Source of the DNA: Rhabdophis nuchalis
Lineage: Eukaryota; Chordata; Lepidosauria; Squamata; Natricidae
Direction: 5' to 3'
Length of the DNA: 64,000 nucleotides
NCBI GenBank assembly: GCA_039707465.1
Contig: CM077643.1
Span: 244,302,167 to 244,366,166 of the forward strand
Part shown: positions 35,207 through 49,365 of the stretch, in pieces
Position numbering within the stretch: position 1 is the first letter of the stretch
Layout of the letters: each line of letters begins with the position of its first letter
Program-made: the position numbers and the translations under genes
Notes under the pieces: model-generated
Seen by the model: the letters and a program-made list of their open reading frames with translations, nothing else
Told to the model about the DNA's origin: nothing
Databases searched by the model: none

Positions 35207-36096
35207 TCTCCTCTTCAACAGAAGTGCAAATAAAGCCTGACAGAATCTGGAATTCCCCACTTTTTTTTTTTTTTTTGTGCAATCTTGAATTTTGGAGAAG
35301 AAACAAGAAGAACATGCTTCTGTCTACAAAAAATGTCCAGCTTCTAATATATGTAAAGAAAGCAGGTGGGAATTTTGTATTATTCAAAGTGCACATCTAT
35401 TCAAAAAAGAGGAAGGATCTCTCTGTGTATTTTGTAGTAATGAATCTCGGGTTGGGAGCTTACCCCTGAGTCGGAAAGGCTAAACAGGTTACAGAAATAG
35501 TAATTATTGCTCATGGAGAATTCCAGTGAGATCAAACCTTTATAATGAAAAAAGTACAAGATCTATTAAAAGAACAAATAGCTAAATTCGGAGCTCATTC
35601 TTGCCTATGAAGTACGGATGATCTCTCAAAGCTGGACTAAAGTAGTGTTATTATTTCAAAGCCTGATAATCCCACATTAAAATATTAGATTTTTAAAAAT
35701 ATAACTTTATTTTATAACTTTAGTATAAGTTACGTTATAAGTGCCCCCCCTCCAATGCTACAAAACAGAAGAATAAAGATTTATTTAGGGTGTTCATAGA
35801 TTGAAGTATAAAATAAAAAAGTATTAAGTGAAATTAAAGATAAAACATAAAGTGAAATAATTTTAATTTGCATTCCAATTGCAGATTAGGAGGCTATCCA
35901 GGCAAAGTTGCTACACATTTTGATGAATTTTCCTATCTCGGCATGCTGAGATAGTAACTCTTCGTATTAACATTTTAATTTTATTCACAATGTTAAAATA
36001 TAAACTCAAAAAAAGGGGGAAAATACAAAAACAAAGCAAACCTAAAAAAGAGCTTAAAAGAGTGCATTAAAAACACATATACATAGATTGTTTCCC

Positions 36097-37700
36097 TTAA
36101 TTGAATATTGATAAATATGTTTCAAGAATAGTAGTTTTCCACCTCTTGAAACAGGCCCACAAATTACAAACTTCTATAAATCTGTTTATGCAACCAATCT
36201 GGCATTTATCTAGTTTATTAAACATGCTAGTTAACTGGTAAAAACCAATAATAAACTTAAACTTGTATTTAATAATAATAATAATTTTTAATTTATAACC
36301 CACTCTCTCTCCTCGAAGGGACTTAACCACGTCCAAAATGGTTTCTGATCTACTATAAACCACCACAATCGTTATCTTTAGTCTCTCAATTATCCTTGAT
36401 TGATTCTTAATGATGAAACTTTAACTTAAAAGCTAACTGGCATCTTCCCCAACAATTGCATCTCATTCCCCAAGATCATAAATCTCTGTTGTAAATATCT
36501 CTGCAGCGTTTGTTTTCCAAAGAATTCTCCTACAAGTTGTAATGCAGTGTCGCTTGACAATTGTTTTGTGATTAGATATAATATGCCCATTTCCCAATCT
36601 CCATCAATCTTCTTGAGCAAGTCCAGTTCATCACTCATCAATTCTGTCATTTCTAAGTCTTTAAATTTCTTGCCCCTTTCGGTCTTCTCCGGCAAGCCTG
36701 CAGTTTTCAAATCTGGCTTCTTTTCCTTCAAATCTGCCAGCAACAAAAGTAGATTCCAATCCATCTGGTTTAACTGCTGGTGCTTGTACCTAAGTATCAA
36801 TTTTGGGTTGATTTAAAACTGTAGTTATTTTATCAAACTTTTAATCTAAGTTTTCAATTTCAGTATGTTTTTCAAAGGCTTCCCAAAGGGCTTTATCATT
36901 AAGTTGATGCATTATTTACAATTTTAATACCATCCAAAACTTTCCTATAGCTGAGCTTTCCCATCCAGACATAAATAGTTCCTCCAAATGGCAGAAGTAA
37001 ATATACTATAACAAAATAACCACAGAAAAAAAATCAGCTAATATTTTCCACAATGAAAAGTAAATAGAAAAAAAGGCAGATTCCCATCAGAGGTTAAAAG
37101 AACGACGACCAAAGCTTTTAAAAATTAATAGCATACAAAATCCTTGGAGTGAAAATCTGATGTAAATGTAAATCAAATTCGATTGCTTTCACTATCTAAA
37201 AAAGTCGTCATCAACTTGTGTATGGGGAAAGCAAAAGTAATTCACAATTCTGAAATAAAGCAATAAAAAAATGCAAAGAAATCACATTAAAATTCAGCAA
37301 GGAGTTAAAGTAAATCAGGGTTCAACCAGTTGATTAACAGTTAAAAATAAGAATGAAACTGAAAAAAAGAAACCACTTTTTGCAATTAAAACTTGAGGCA
37401 AACTTAAAAAGAACAAACAATTGAAAGGAAATATGGAGACGTGATGCTCTGGCTACTCCTACTGAAAATGGCAACCATTGAGATTCCTTTTCCCAGGTAT
37501 GCCCACAGTCACCTGGGGGTGTTCCTCAATTATTCAGTTTCTCCTATTTGAATCTGGGTAGCGTGCCATCAAAGAACCAGCTTTAGCAGCAAAATAAGTT
37601 ATTTGCTGGCAGGAGGAAAAAATCGCTCTGCCGCATTGCATGCCACTTTTAGGCTTTCACCAAGACACTGTCTCTTTTGTCCACCATGCACAAGCATATT
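36097..37700 (-). pseudogene. Probable decayed L1-like LINE, 5' UTR and ORF1 start
   Basis: On the minus strand a purine-rich open frame (36426-36800, 124 codons: DLKEKKPDLKTAG, LAGLPEKTERGKKF, ELDLLKKIDGDW) follows an upstream MHQLNDKALWEAFEKH start near 36910 after an in-frame break. A T-rich leader with ATGGTTGCCATTTTCAGTAG (37460-37480) resembles the style of the leader at 63640-63960. This fits an L1-type ORF1 with a coiled-coil-like charged N-terminus. It is broken by stops and overlapped by an L2-tail-like AATAATAATAAT segment at 36268-36345. A host gene is unlikely, because there are no splice-compatible flanks. Confidence 0.45.
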
Positions 37701-38021
37701 AATGGCCCCAACTTTTCCAAAGACAACAATCATTTATTTATAAGGTGATTTAGGGATATAAATTAGACCTGGGAAATGTGCATCTTGATATATTAGGACC
37801 TTTTCTCAGTGCAATCATGGCTGTGCTTATGATCTTACTTCAGCTTTCCTTTTCTTTACAGATCAGAAAAAGTGTAAATGTGAGAAGTGTCGCAAAGTTA
37901 CTTTTTCAGCAGTTGTAACTGTTGCCTAAAGAGACAGTCATGAAGGATTACCTCGTCTAGTATGTTCATATCGCCAGGATGAACTGTACAATGTAAGCCT
38001 GCAGAATAAAGAGATATATAA

Positions 38022-38372
38022 GGTAAAGGTAAAGGTTCCCCTCACACGTATGTGCTAGTCATTCCCGACTCTAGGGGGCAGTGCTCATCTCCATTTCAAA
38101 GCTGAAGAGCCAGCGAAATCCGAAGACGTCTCCATGATCATGTGGCTGGCATGAATAAATGCCGAAGGCGCACGGAATGCTATTACCTTCCCACCAAAGG
38201 CGGTTCCTTTTTTTCTACTTGCAGTTTTTATGCTTTTGAACTACTAGGTTGGCAGAAGCTGGGACAAGTAACGGGAGCTCACTCCATTACACGGTGCTAG
38301 GGATTCGAACTGCCAAACTGCTGACCTTTCTGATCGACAAGCTCAGTGTCTTAGCTACTGAGTAACACTCCA
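38022..38372 (-). mobile_element. Sauria-type SINE (BovB-tailed)
   Basis: On the minus strand the tRNA-like head carries CAGTAGCTAAGACACTGAGC and a B-box-like GGCAGTTCGAATCCC. The body follows (GAGCTCCCGTTACTTGTCCC, then GCGCCTTCGGCATTTATTCA). The tail is GAGTCGGGAATGACTAGCAC followed by AACCTTTACCTTTACCTTAT. The tail resembles the BovB 3' end, which explains mobilisation by BovB-type reverse transcriptase. The plus-strand AAGGTAAAGGTAAAGG at 38025 is the simple tail. Confidence 0.88.
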
Positions 38373-40065
38373 CCAATTCTGAAGGAAGGAAAGATGAAAA
38401 CCTCAGGAAAGCTGGTATCACAATTTCCCTCTAGAAATCTACATTGCTAATTACAAGACATTTTCACATGCAACAATCTCCACCATGCAAGTAAAAAATG
38501 CCACATGAATGCAATCATGCTTGGACTTCTTGCTTTTCTGCCCTTTTCAAGGTGGGAGTAAAATTCCAAACCCTCCATCCACCCTAGGCCTCAGAAGCCA
38601 GAAAGAATTACAGTATTGTAGTACAAAAATGCCATTTACCTGATAATGCTTCCTCGGGTACTGATAATGACTATATGCACCAGGCAACAGGCTTGTAATA
38701 TGTACATGATACTGCAGTGGGAATGGATAACTATGAATTCTGATTAATTTCAATTTCTATTTCTCCCCCTTCTACTCAATTCTTAGTTTTATTTTGTCTT
38801 TTTTTCCACATCAGGTTTGAGATGTTAAAAACGTGTGCATGATAGTTTTTGTGACTCCCCCCCCCCTTCTCTAAACAGGGCCTTCAAAATATGTAGCACC
38901 ACAACTGTTAAAACATCTCCATTTTAATCCATGTGCAATTTGGAAATTCTGAAGAGAACCAAATCTGTCCCTTTCTTTAGCAGGTGGAATGGCTTTTGAT
39001 CCCACCAACCATCTTATAGACCTCTACTCCATCTTATGAATGTCTCCTTCAAACACTCTGTTCAAGGGCTATTTAATATCTATGCACAACGAAGAATGGT
39101 GTTTGGCCCCTTTTTTGCATGTTGGACTGTGTATGGGTAATTGGCACATTTATAGTTTGCATGTCCAGTGATTAAATACTTAGGAGAATTATATCCACAA
39201 TAACATACACTAAAACCACTTTCCTACATCCTCCCTTTTTCCTTCATTATTTATTAGAGATGTCTTTTTTTAAAAAACCAATCTTTAATTGTGCCCCAAT
39301 TACCTGTAATTCATCTGGAGAGTGAAGTCTTTTGCTATTCAGGCTCAATTTTGTCATGGCAGAAATAGCTGGGGAGAGTTTGGATTTATTAGAAAGACTA
39401 ATCCCAAATATTAGACATGTAAATTTTATTTACAAATGTTGGCAGTCCATTAATTTTTTTTCTAAATGGTTGGTTTGAGGCTAGCTCAGTTGTCATTATG
39501 GAAATTAATATTTTAGAGGGGTTTACGTAAGCATGGGCAATGTTTCTAAGTTAAGGCAAGACAGCTAGAGATTACCAGGTCAGGGAAAGTTGTCCATGAG
39601 AGAATATATTGCGTGAAATGGAACAGCTTAGTAGTCAGATCTATTTCAATCCTATGCTTTATCGGCTCTATTCTATATTTGTGCTTGCAACTACTGATAA
39701 AGTTTGCAGATTCAGCTATTTATATATTTACTCATGTTTGCATTTTGCAATTCTAATTATTTGTATTTTGTCTTAAAGAGATATTTGTTTTATATGTATG
39801 GTACACTACAAGCATATGTAAAAGACAGATTAAATATTTTGAAATACAAGTGACTACTTAATATGGCTAATCTTTCTGCCGAAATAGGTTATGACCATCA
39901 TGCTAATACCTCACACTATTAATTCTTACACAGATGTGCAACCACCCTTATGGTGACTATAATTCATTCTAAGTAATAACTGTATCTGTATCTGTGATGT
40001 TTCATATATAGATGTTTAAGTTCTCTGCTGGTTTGATGGATCTATGCTTCAGGAATTGCGTTAAA

Positions 40066-40200
40066 GAATCATAGAGTTGGAAGTGGCCTAAGAGGTCATT
40101 GGGCTCAATCCTACTTGGTGCAAGATTGTTCAAGCATTTCAAGTTTTGTTTAAAGAGTTCTCATGGGGAACATATCACTTCATGAGAGAATCCACAGGAG
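40066..40200 (-). mobile_element. Old CR1 LINE 3' end
   Basis: AGAATCATAGAGTTGGAAGT, then GGCCTAAGAGGTCATTGGG, is the reverse complement of the CR1 3' terminus. The ORF2 side (ATGGGGAACATATCACTTCA) is heavily decayed. It is older than the copies at 20.6 and 47.5 kb. Confidence 0.65.
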
Positions 40201-41908
40201 ATGGATTATTCATTAGACTGCTAAAGAGAATTAAGTACACATTTTCTTCTAGCAACAACTGAGCCACAATAGTGACTTGCTACTGATTCATTTGCAGGCC
40301 TGTATGATATGCACCAGTTCAGTAAAGGAAGTTCTTGTTCAGCGCCCACAGTTAGGATCAGTAACTTGGTTGTTAAAAGAAGCAGTTTGTCAACCCTAGC
40401 TGAAGCCATCTTGGAGCTTCAATGTTACCACACTGGAACGAGGGATAGAGAGTGGGGATTAGAGATAGCTGGGGCTGTGTAGTGAAAATAAAATACTTTC
40501 CCCTGGGAACCAAGGATGTTGTCACTCCTGGCTGGAGGAAGGAGGAGTGATGTCACCAGACTTGCGGACGCTGCCATGATTGGGCCATCTGACTGATTAT
40601 TTGGGTAATACATTTACTTTTTCATCATTAACTATGAACACTAAATGAGTCAGTTGCTAAACATGGACTACCTGTATAGTAAATCCCACGCAGCCAGTCT
40701 AGGTTAGTCCCAAAATTTCTCATCATTATTATACTACCATGAGTAGCAACCCAAAAGATTGCTACTTCAACTTTGTATTTGTGAAATATTTTAGCCCTTC
40801 CAAACACAAAGTAATGTATATTAATCAATAATTATCTTAACTATGATTTTGCAAACATTATTTTCTTAAAATCTTTAAAAGACTTGATCAGCTCTTACAA
40901 AGAACAATTTGCGGGTAGTGGTGGTGGTGAAGGATTCCTCTTGATTTTCTACGGACTGTTATTGAGATAAGACTTAAACATTGCTTCCTTCTTGCCACCA
41001 AATAAAAATCTAAACCTTAATAGGACATAAGAACTACTTTGAATAACGAAGTTCTCGCTTGTGTTTTAGCAACAAAGACTGGCTGCATTGTCAAAAGGAT
41101 TCTAAAAATAAACTAAGAAAGAGCACTCCAGTTGTCTTTTTACCAGATTGCCCTTTAGTGAAGTCAACTTGGGCTGGCCTCATATCACATCAGGACAATG
41201 ATCCAGAAGAAATTTCAAGAACAAAACAGAGCAGACAACCAGGATTACTTTACTATCTTGTTTCAACTGCAGAATAGGATTCGCTAAAGCAAAAAGGGGA
41301 AACTGAAGCCTACTAACAATATAAACTCTTGAGGATGCAAAAAACAAAACAAAAACCCTGTATGTATTTCAACTGACAATTGAATATAAAACACTTTTCA
41401 TGCACAATAACTTTAGGAAAGAGGCAGCAAGGCAGATGGATAATCTCTAAAGCATGTTTGAAAGCACTATGGAAAATTTGTGACCGACCCCCTCATTTCA
41501 GAAGATTTTCCTTTTATTTATTATAAACTTTTCTCCCTCAAATACTGTCATGGTTTTAGACTCAATTGAAAATGGTAACAAAGGTAGAGTAAGGGAATTT
41601 GTCCTATCTGCACAACTATCTGCTCAATTATCTTTTGTTAAAATCATAATGAAATCTATGCACTCAATTTCTGTAAAAACTGTCACTCAAACATTCTATT
41701 TTTAGACCAAATCAAAATAACAACAGTTTCAATTAATATTCCTCCTTGATGATAATGTAGACATTTGTCAATTAGCTACTCCTATTTGAGCAAGCATACA
41801 AGTCCTTTCCTAACAGTTTTGATACTTTTCTTAGGGCACTACTTGAAAATGCGCGGAGTATGAGTGTGTCTTTTTTTTTCTAGACTGCATGGGTTGGCAC
41901 TGTAATAG

Positions 41909-42061
41909 ATCTAGGGCAGGGGTGTCAAACTGGTGGCCCACGGGCCAAATGTGTCACACGCAGGCCATGCCTACCCCAGCTCCGTGAATGGAAAAATACA
42001 TGGCAAAATGTCATGTGATGGCAACATGACACCGCAAGATTGACACCCGTGGTCTCTAGGG
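41909..42061. mobile_element. Short non-autonomous hAT-like element
   Basis: CAGGGGTGTCAAACTGGTGG at the left and GATTGACACCCGTGGT at the right are inverted ends. Flanks ATCTAGGG (41909-41916) and CTCTAGGG (42054-42061) agree at 7 of 8. The interior (GTGTCACACGCAGGCCATGC) marks it as the same family as 2683-2816. Confidence 0.8.
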
Positions 42062-42943
42062 TATTAATTGCTTTTGCAGGGGTGGGGTTTTCTTTGCATA
42101 ATGTATTAAGTTTTACCATTTTGTTAAGAGTATAGGAAAACTTCATAACATCGTTCAGCAGATTCTAGGAATAGAAAGAGTTAGGGAATGAGATGGCTTG
42201 CCCTGCTCTAATGCACCAACTTGATTACCAGTGGTTAATGTCTTCCTGCTGGGTATTTCATGGTACATCATATGCATGTCATGTCGTGTTTAGTTGTACA
42301 CTAAGATCAGTGAAGGAACAGCGGCAATGTTACACGCATAAATCAATGCTACAAGCAAGTCCTGAATTGTTTCTTCTACAATGGCCAAGGGAAACTTAAC
42401 AATATGTTTATTGTAGTCTAGAAGGCAGAGGACACTTGTTCGTAAGAAAGAATACCTCTGATTTGGGGTGGAGAAGCCCAACATTATATGTTCACATCGA
42501 AACCGTCAAGCATAGAAAAATCACAATTATACTATATGAAAATCACAATTATAATGCATAGTGTATATACTATACACAAATAGTGTACAGTACAGTACAG
42601 TACAGCATAGCTATAGTATAATATAGTATGGTATAGTATAGTTCAAACCAAAGTATGAAAACATATGTGTTCAAATAAAGATATCTATATTTCTGTACCA
42701 CCTTGCATTTATGGTGAGAGAAAGAGCATGTGAGCTCTTATTTGGATTACTGAAAAGTGAGGACAATGTGATAAAACTATATCTAAACTGGCCCATCAAT
42801 ATTTCTGATGTAGGAATCATAGGCTAATGGCACCCATTGTCTCTGTTCTGCCTTTTCACTAAAATACTCCAATTTTAAAAGATAAGCATAATACCATAAT
42901 AATATATGACACACATTCCCTTGACTTATTTTGCAATCATATC

Positions 42944-42944
42944 T

Positions 42945-43019
<75 letters not shown>

Positions 43020-43075
43020 CTTTCTTTCTCTCTTTCCTTCCTTCCTTCCCTTTCTCTCTCTCCTCCCTCTCTCTA
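42944..43075. repeat. TTTC microsatellite
   Basis: A perfect TTTC run of about 76 bp (42944-43019) decays into CTTTC/CTTCC/CTCTC sequence to about 43075. On the transcribed strand it is a GAAA repeat, about 320 nt downstream of the donor of exon 43392-43585. Confidence 0.97.
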
Positions 43076-43362
43076 TATTTAGGAAACCCACACAGAGAGG
43101 GTTTATGATGTACAAATAAAATATTAAAAACATAATAACAGTATCTAAAATTTAAAATTAAAGGAGATAAGCAATATTTAAAATTAATTAAAAGGTGGAG
43201 GGAGGGCTTTCAGCATGCTAACCAGCTCCATTAGCCAAACTAATGAGAAGTTTCATAAACGTAGAAAATTATACTTTCTTAATTATTTTCTGTAAATGCA
43301 TTAAAATTTGAATTCGTTGTCAATAAATCAACAGCATATGCATTGCTCCATCCCCAGCTTCA

Positions 43363-43617
<255 letters not shown>

Positions 43618-43770
43618 CTAAAGAGATTAATCTTCACCTGTCGAGAAAACAACTTCATAAATGTATTTTCTAGTCTCATTAATAATGCATCCAGTTGACA
43701 ATTACTGTATTTTTCCAAAACAAAGCTGACTCTGAAAGAACTTCTCAACAAAAAAGGGAAATATCTATAG

Positions 43771-43863
<93 letters not shown>
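43771..43863. repeat. GATA tetranucleotide microsatellite, about 23 perfect copies
   Basis: An uninterrupted AGAT/GATA run of about 93 bp. GATA repeats are prominent in snake genomes, where the Bkm satellite is of this type. The sequence gives no sign of sex linkage here. Confidence 0.98.
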
Positions 43864-43865
<2 letters not shown>

Positions 43866-46800
43866 GGAATTTTTGTGTATTGCCCAACTATCTGATTCTT
43901 CAACAAAATAAATGTCTGCACTTGACACCAATAAATAAACATACAAAAGGATAAAACCACACACAACTGAATTAAGAAGTACAAATTGCCTATAAATAAA
44001 GTAACCATTTTGTAAAATTAACTATTTCCAATTGCATATACCAATAATTTTCTTCCTGATGCACAATTCTCTCGCATATAATAGCAAAATAAAAGCACAC
44101 ATTCCTTTCCCTCTTTCTAGCAGAAACTAAAAAATAAAATAAAATCCTGGAATCCTTTGCCATTGGAAAGAAAAGAAGTTAAGTGAAGAGAGATAGGCTC
44201 TGTTTAGATGTATTAAAAAGGGTTAAATTCACTAGGTAGACACAAACAACAGCCAATCATCCAATGGATCCCGGCTATGCAACAGGAAGGCCCATATTCA
44301 TTTCCATCTCATATCAATTCCTTTCTTTTCAATAGCTCCTTCTGTTCTTATCAAGAAGCCCTTCTACCATTTTAAGGCAGGCAGTGATAGCGTCAGCTAG
44401 CGAATGAGCAGAAGAGAAAATGAAAGTTATTCTCTACATATGCCTCTCAAATCTAATTATATCTTTGACTAAAATAATCCAGGATTCCTTTGTCAAGATG
44501 TCTCCTATTAATTAACTTCAGTTAATTAGAACAGAAGAGATAATCCTTGCAAATCAGTGCAGTGATATCTAGCAGCAGCTAGAGGAAAGCAAATGCCACA
44601 CTTCAATTGTTTAGCTTGAAGATCATCTGCTTTTCAGACATAACATAGTATGATGACTCTTGGCCTTCGTTATTGAACATTAAATTTATTAAATATTTTA
44701 GGGACATGGAAGTTGTCTCGGTTTAATGTTTACTGTGTAAACAAAGGTGCCCCATTTTATCGTAACATGCTGAAAATCTAGGATGTTACCACTCCAGCCA
44801 TCTTCCCTTATCTGATAGCAGATTAAGTATATGCATCAGAATGCTAAATTAGTTCTAAGGTCATTGGTATAAATTTAATCAAACCGCTGACCATAATGAT
44901 GTAAAGTTAATAAAACCATAGATGAAGATTCATTTTGAACAGTATCACCAGTTCAGACACCTATTTTTAAAGCTAAAATGGTAGTAAGCAAAAATAAACT
45001 GGCAGATAGGAAGGGAGGAAGAGTTATCGTGGTTGTACACTGCCATGGAATGTAGCCTAGCCAGTTCAGTATTAAATTTTTGAATCTAATTGTGGGAGAC
45101 ACAAACTATAAGTATTTTTTTTTCCAGCTTTCACACACATATACACCCAGAACCTAATGATACTGGCAACTTTGCAGTTAATAAACATGAACATTATTGG
45201 AATTCATGAATCTTCACTTATTTTTTTTCTTTTGTGAAATGTACATTCATATTGCTAATGACCTTTTAGTGATGTCTCCAAATCTCCTAGTTAAAAACTG
45301 CAGGAGCAAATTGAGGGACCAATAATATTTTATCAATAAAATACAAGAAAGAAACTGAAGAAAAATTAAAGGCAAAACAAACTTAACCTGTTGTCAAAAC
45401 ACACACATGATCTTAATTTCAAAAGCTGTGGAAAATACGTATGGCTATCATAGAAGCAGACCTTAAATAAGGCGAGAGATTCATCAGCAATGCAAAAGAT
45501 ACTTTCAATATTCTAAGTACCTCGTAGGAAAAAAAAAGTTGAAGTAAAAAAGCAAAATATTTAATTCGCATATTCTTAGAGTAGGTTTCATTTTACAATG
45601 TTTATTTCCAAAAATATGGCTTTGGGATTTATGTTTGAATATTTCAATCATACACATGCAATTTTATGCCTATACATAGGCCAGATTATACAAGATAAGA
45701 AGACGGCTAAAATGTTCTGAATGTTTGCTCTTTCCCAAATACAAATCTGTGTTTCCTTTGGTGGAAGGAGAATTACATTTTGCCTGTCAGTCTCCTACCT
45801 TTATTCTGTCAGAGTGAAAGAGATTATTAAAAAAAACACCACACCACTATTGGATATAACTCTGGAAGGTCCGGACATTCTACCATTATATATTTGAGAT
45901 AGCGAGCTTTGTATTTTTCAAATCAGAACAGAAACTATGTTATGGAACACAATACATTTTCTATGTATCTGCTACCTTTGTTTCGCAAAAAAGTAAACAG
46001 ATTAATTGCGCTTGCTCCTTTATATGTTCTGCTTGTTTCAGACATATATATATATACTGTCTAATACTTTTTCTGTTTACTCAGCAATTTCATTCAACTG
46101 CTGTGACAAAAGCAGGATTACTTGTACTTCAAAGAGGATAGAACTTCCTTAAAAGTTTTGTTGAAGACCTCCTGCTATTCTACAGTGCAAGATGGGGGAA
46201 AAAATCAATTGCTAAATGATGGTCTACTGCATAGCTCACAATCAGAAAGAGCTTCTTCAAAAGGTACGGCTAAGTGGAACTAAATCTTCTAGATAAAGAA
46301 AGATGCACTTTTCTCCCTAAGTGATGCCTTCAGGAATAAGAAGAATTTTCTCTTAAATTTCTCACTGTAAATAATACTAATAAGATGGCACACTGGTATA
46401 AAAGGCACCGTTCACCTCCTTGTAACCATGTTGCGTCCATTTGCCATGCTTCAAACTACATTTTAATTTTTATGTCTGCTACTATTCTGATTCCATTACT
46501 TTGGAAGCCTTTCTGGAAGAAGACTCATATTACTTGTTTATTGATCCTTCTCCAAAGCAGAGGATTAAGTTTTAAATGGACATTAAGCTGCCACAAATAA
46601 TTCCTTTCTAGGCCAAAGTGTTTCTGACCTCTACTTTCTTTGTTTTGTCCAAGGGATTCTTTCAAAGCCTGGACACAAAAATAGCTGTTTCAGACCAAAA
46701 GGTTGCCTACTATTCCAGGAGGGAGGAAATGAATAACCTAAGCACTTTGAATCAAGTGCCAGAACTTAAATCTGATGTTTTTGGGGGAGGGAGGAGCTTT

Positions 46801-47077
46801 TTCTTCCATGACTTCACATAATGATAAACCAGCTGGCAGCTGCTAATGTGACAGGATTCACAGCTTCAACTCCAATAGAGGAGTTGAACAGCAAGTCAAC
46901 TCCAATGTTATCATGGCAAGGAGCTAGCATATGACTTGTGTTATTGCTCACATTGTTTGGACACTAGGTTTTAATGCTCTTGAGCAGAAAAAACAAAATT
47001 ATAGCTAGAGGGAAGAAAAGGGTGGGGGCAAGGGCTCTAATCTCAGCCTGCAAAATCACCCAGAAGAAGAAACATTA

Positions 47078-47466
47078 CAGGTAGTTCTTAACTTACAACA
47101 TGTCATTTAGTGACCACTGTAACTGTGTAAAAATTACATTGTAAAAAGTGACATATGACCGTTTTTCAGTTACGACCTTTGCAGCATCCCCATGATCGTG
47201 TGATCAAAATTTAGATGCTTGGCAACTGTTCATATTTATGAACATTGCTGTGTCCCAAGGTCATGTGTGATCACATTTGTGACCTTCTGAGAAAGAAAGT
47301 CAATGCGGAAGCCGGATTCATTTAACTAATTTATCAACTGCAGTGATTTGTTTAACAATTGTGGCAAGAAAAGTCATAAAATCGGGCAAAACTCACTTAA
47401 CAAGTGTCTCACTTAACAACCGAAATTTTGGGCTCAATTGTGGTGGTAAGTTGAGGACTATCTGTA
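47078..47466. mobile_element. Complete squamate TIR element (GTAAGTTGAGGACTATCTGTA family)
   Basis: The left end TTACAGGTAGTTCTTAACTT and the right end GTAAGTTGAGGACTATCTGTA are inverted. The interior includes CCCCATGATCGTGTGATCAA, TCAAAATTTAGATGCTTGGC and GGGCTCAATTGTGGTGG. It is non-coding, about 385 bp, possibly with a TA target site. Other copies are at 21475-21935 (interrupted), 58284-58692 and, in part, 4048-4125. Confidence 0.7.
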
Positions 47467-47476
47467 CTGACAGAAC

Positions 47477-47845
47477 TATACAATACAATACAATACAATA
47501 GCAGAGTTGGAAGGGACCTTGTAGTCCAACCCCCTGCCTAGGCAGGAACCTTATACCATTTCAGACAAATGGCTATCCAACATCTTCTTAAAGACTTCCA
47601 GGGTTGGGGCATTCACAACTTCTGGAGGCAAGCTGTTCCAGAGGTTAATTGTTCTTACTGTTAGGAAATTTCTCCTTAGTTCTAAGTTGCTTCTCTCCTT
47701 GATTAGTTTCCACCCATTGCTTCTTGTCCTGCCCCCAGGTGCCTTGGAGAATAGTTTGACTCCCTCTTCTTTGTGGCACCCTCTGAGATATCCGAACACT
47801 GCTATCATGTCTACCCTGGTCCTTCTTTTCATTAAACTGGTAAAC
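47477..47845 (-). mobile_element. CR1 LINE 3' end
   Basis: The minus-strand frame (47551-47847) carries SLMKRRTRVDMIAVF, LRGCHKEEGVKLFSKAPGG and INLWNSLPPEVVNAPTLEV. It ends in the CR1 3' UTR and an AATAC tail (47480-47500). It is 5'-truncated at about 47845, where sequence homology to the 20.6-kb copy stops. Confidence 0.9.
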
Positions 47846-49324
47846 ATTATTCTGAGCTATCCCCCATTTAAAGCATATCTTGGTCTCAAGTGCAAATCCT
47901 TTACATGTTTGATGAAGGAAAGGCATTTCCACTTGGGGTACTGGAAATGTGCTATATTGTCATCATGAAGTAATGTGAATAACAAATGGAATGGATAACA
48001 AAATACCACAGCACAGATGCCTATGTTTGGTAACTCCTTCTGGATTTCAAATTGTACTTTTCCTTTTCCACTAGTCAATAAACATCACTGGGATGTTTTG
48101 GGGATTCCCCATTCTTAAACTATTCTATTTTTTAAAAAATTCTCCAAAATTTGGGGTTCTGTTCAAGTATGATGATCTCCCTCCATAACTGATGACATTT
48201 TGATTAGATAAAGAAGATTAAAAATGAAAGTATGAACAGATAGATGTGCTATATGCTACAATACGGTATGATATATCCAGAATATACTGTGAAATGACAA
48301 TTATTATTTAAAATTACAAAGCACTGAATTCTTTAAAACATGGAAAAATAAAAATAAAAAATAGTTATCATGACAAGTTGGACATTTCCCCCAATTCCAG
48401 CTATGTCATGTTTTTCTCATTCTGTTTTCAGTTGTTACAGATTTTAATATTTGTTACTCTGTACTTATATTGAATGGAGAAAGCTCTTTGGATTATACTG
48501 TAAATTACTCTTTTTCTGAATTATGTCTGAATACACATAAACATAACCTCTTAAATTTTTTCTGTCTTGGTTAGCAACTTTATGAATGAATGCATTAATT
48601 TATTTCTCTTATAAAGCTTCTGTACCATCATTACTTGAAATTTATGTACCATACCTTCACTATCTTATACATTATTTAGAGGATACTTTGCAGCAAAATA
48701 GTTACGGAAAAATAACACTGTACTGTATTATAAAAGTCTGCTTTCTATGACTCCCATAAATATGTCCTTCCTGTATAACTACTTTTCTTCTTCCAGTTGA
48801 AATATGACTGGCCAAAGCTGCAGGGACATTTTTTTTCTGTAGGCACATCAAGGATTTCAAACTGTTATGCTACTTGAATCTTACAAGCATATGAACATCA
48901 TGGATCTCTTTAAAATTCTTTTGTCTCATTGCATAGAGCAAAGGGAAAAATATATATATTTGAAAAGGAATGTGATAGAATAGATGGCCTAGCTTCAATG
49001 CATATTCTTATTTCTCAAAAGGGAATTTATAGAAAAGCAATACAAAAAACTATTGCAGAACATTAAAAAAAACTCCATTAGAATTATGTTCCCGCCTCTA
49101 CAGTGGTAAAGTAGGGTTGGAGAAATTATATGATGAAACTTTTGAAAAACCTTATTTTCATGAAGGATAAGCACATGCAGCTAATTTTCACTGAACTGCA
49201 TATTGTTTGATACTGAAATATTTGTATATAAAACCAGGCATGAAGTATCTTCATTAATGAAAGCTGGTGATGTACCTTAGCAACTAAGAGAATAGCTACA
49301 AATTATAATTACCAATATTATTTA

Positions 49325-49330
49325 TTATAT

Positions 49331-49365
<35 letters not shown>

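Noticed and set aside
43745..44008. IYLS-repeat protein
   Set aside because: It is a translation of the GATA microsatellite.
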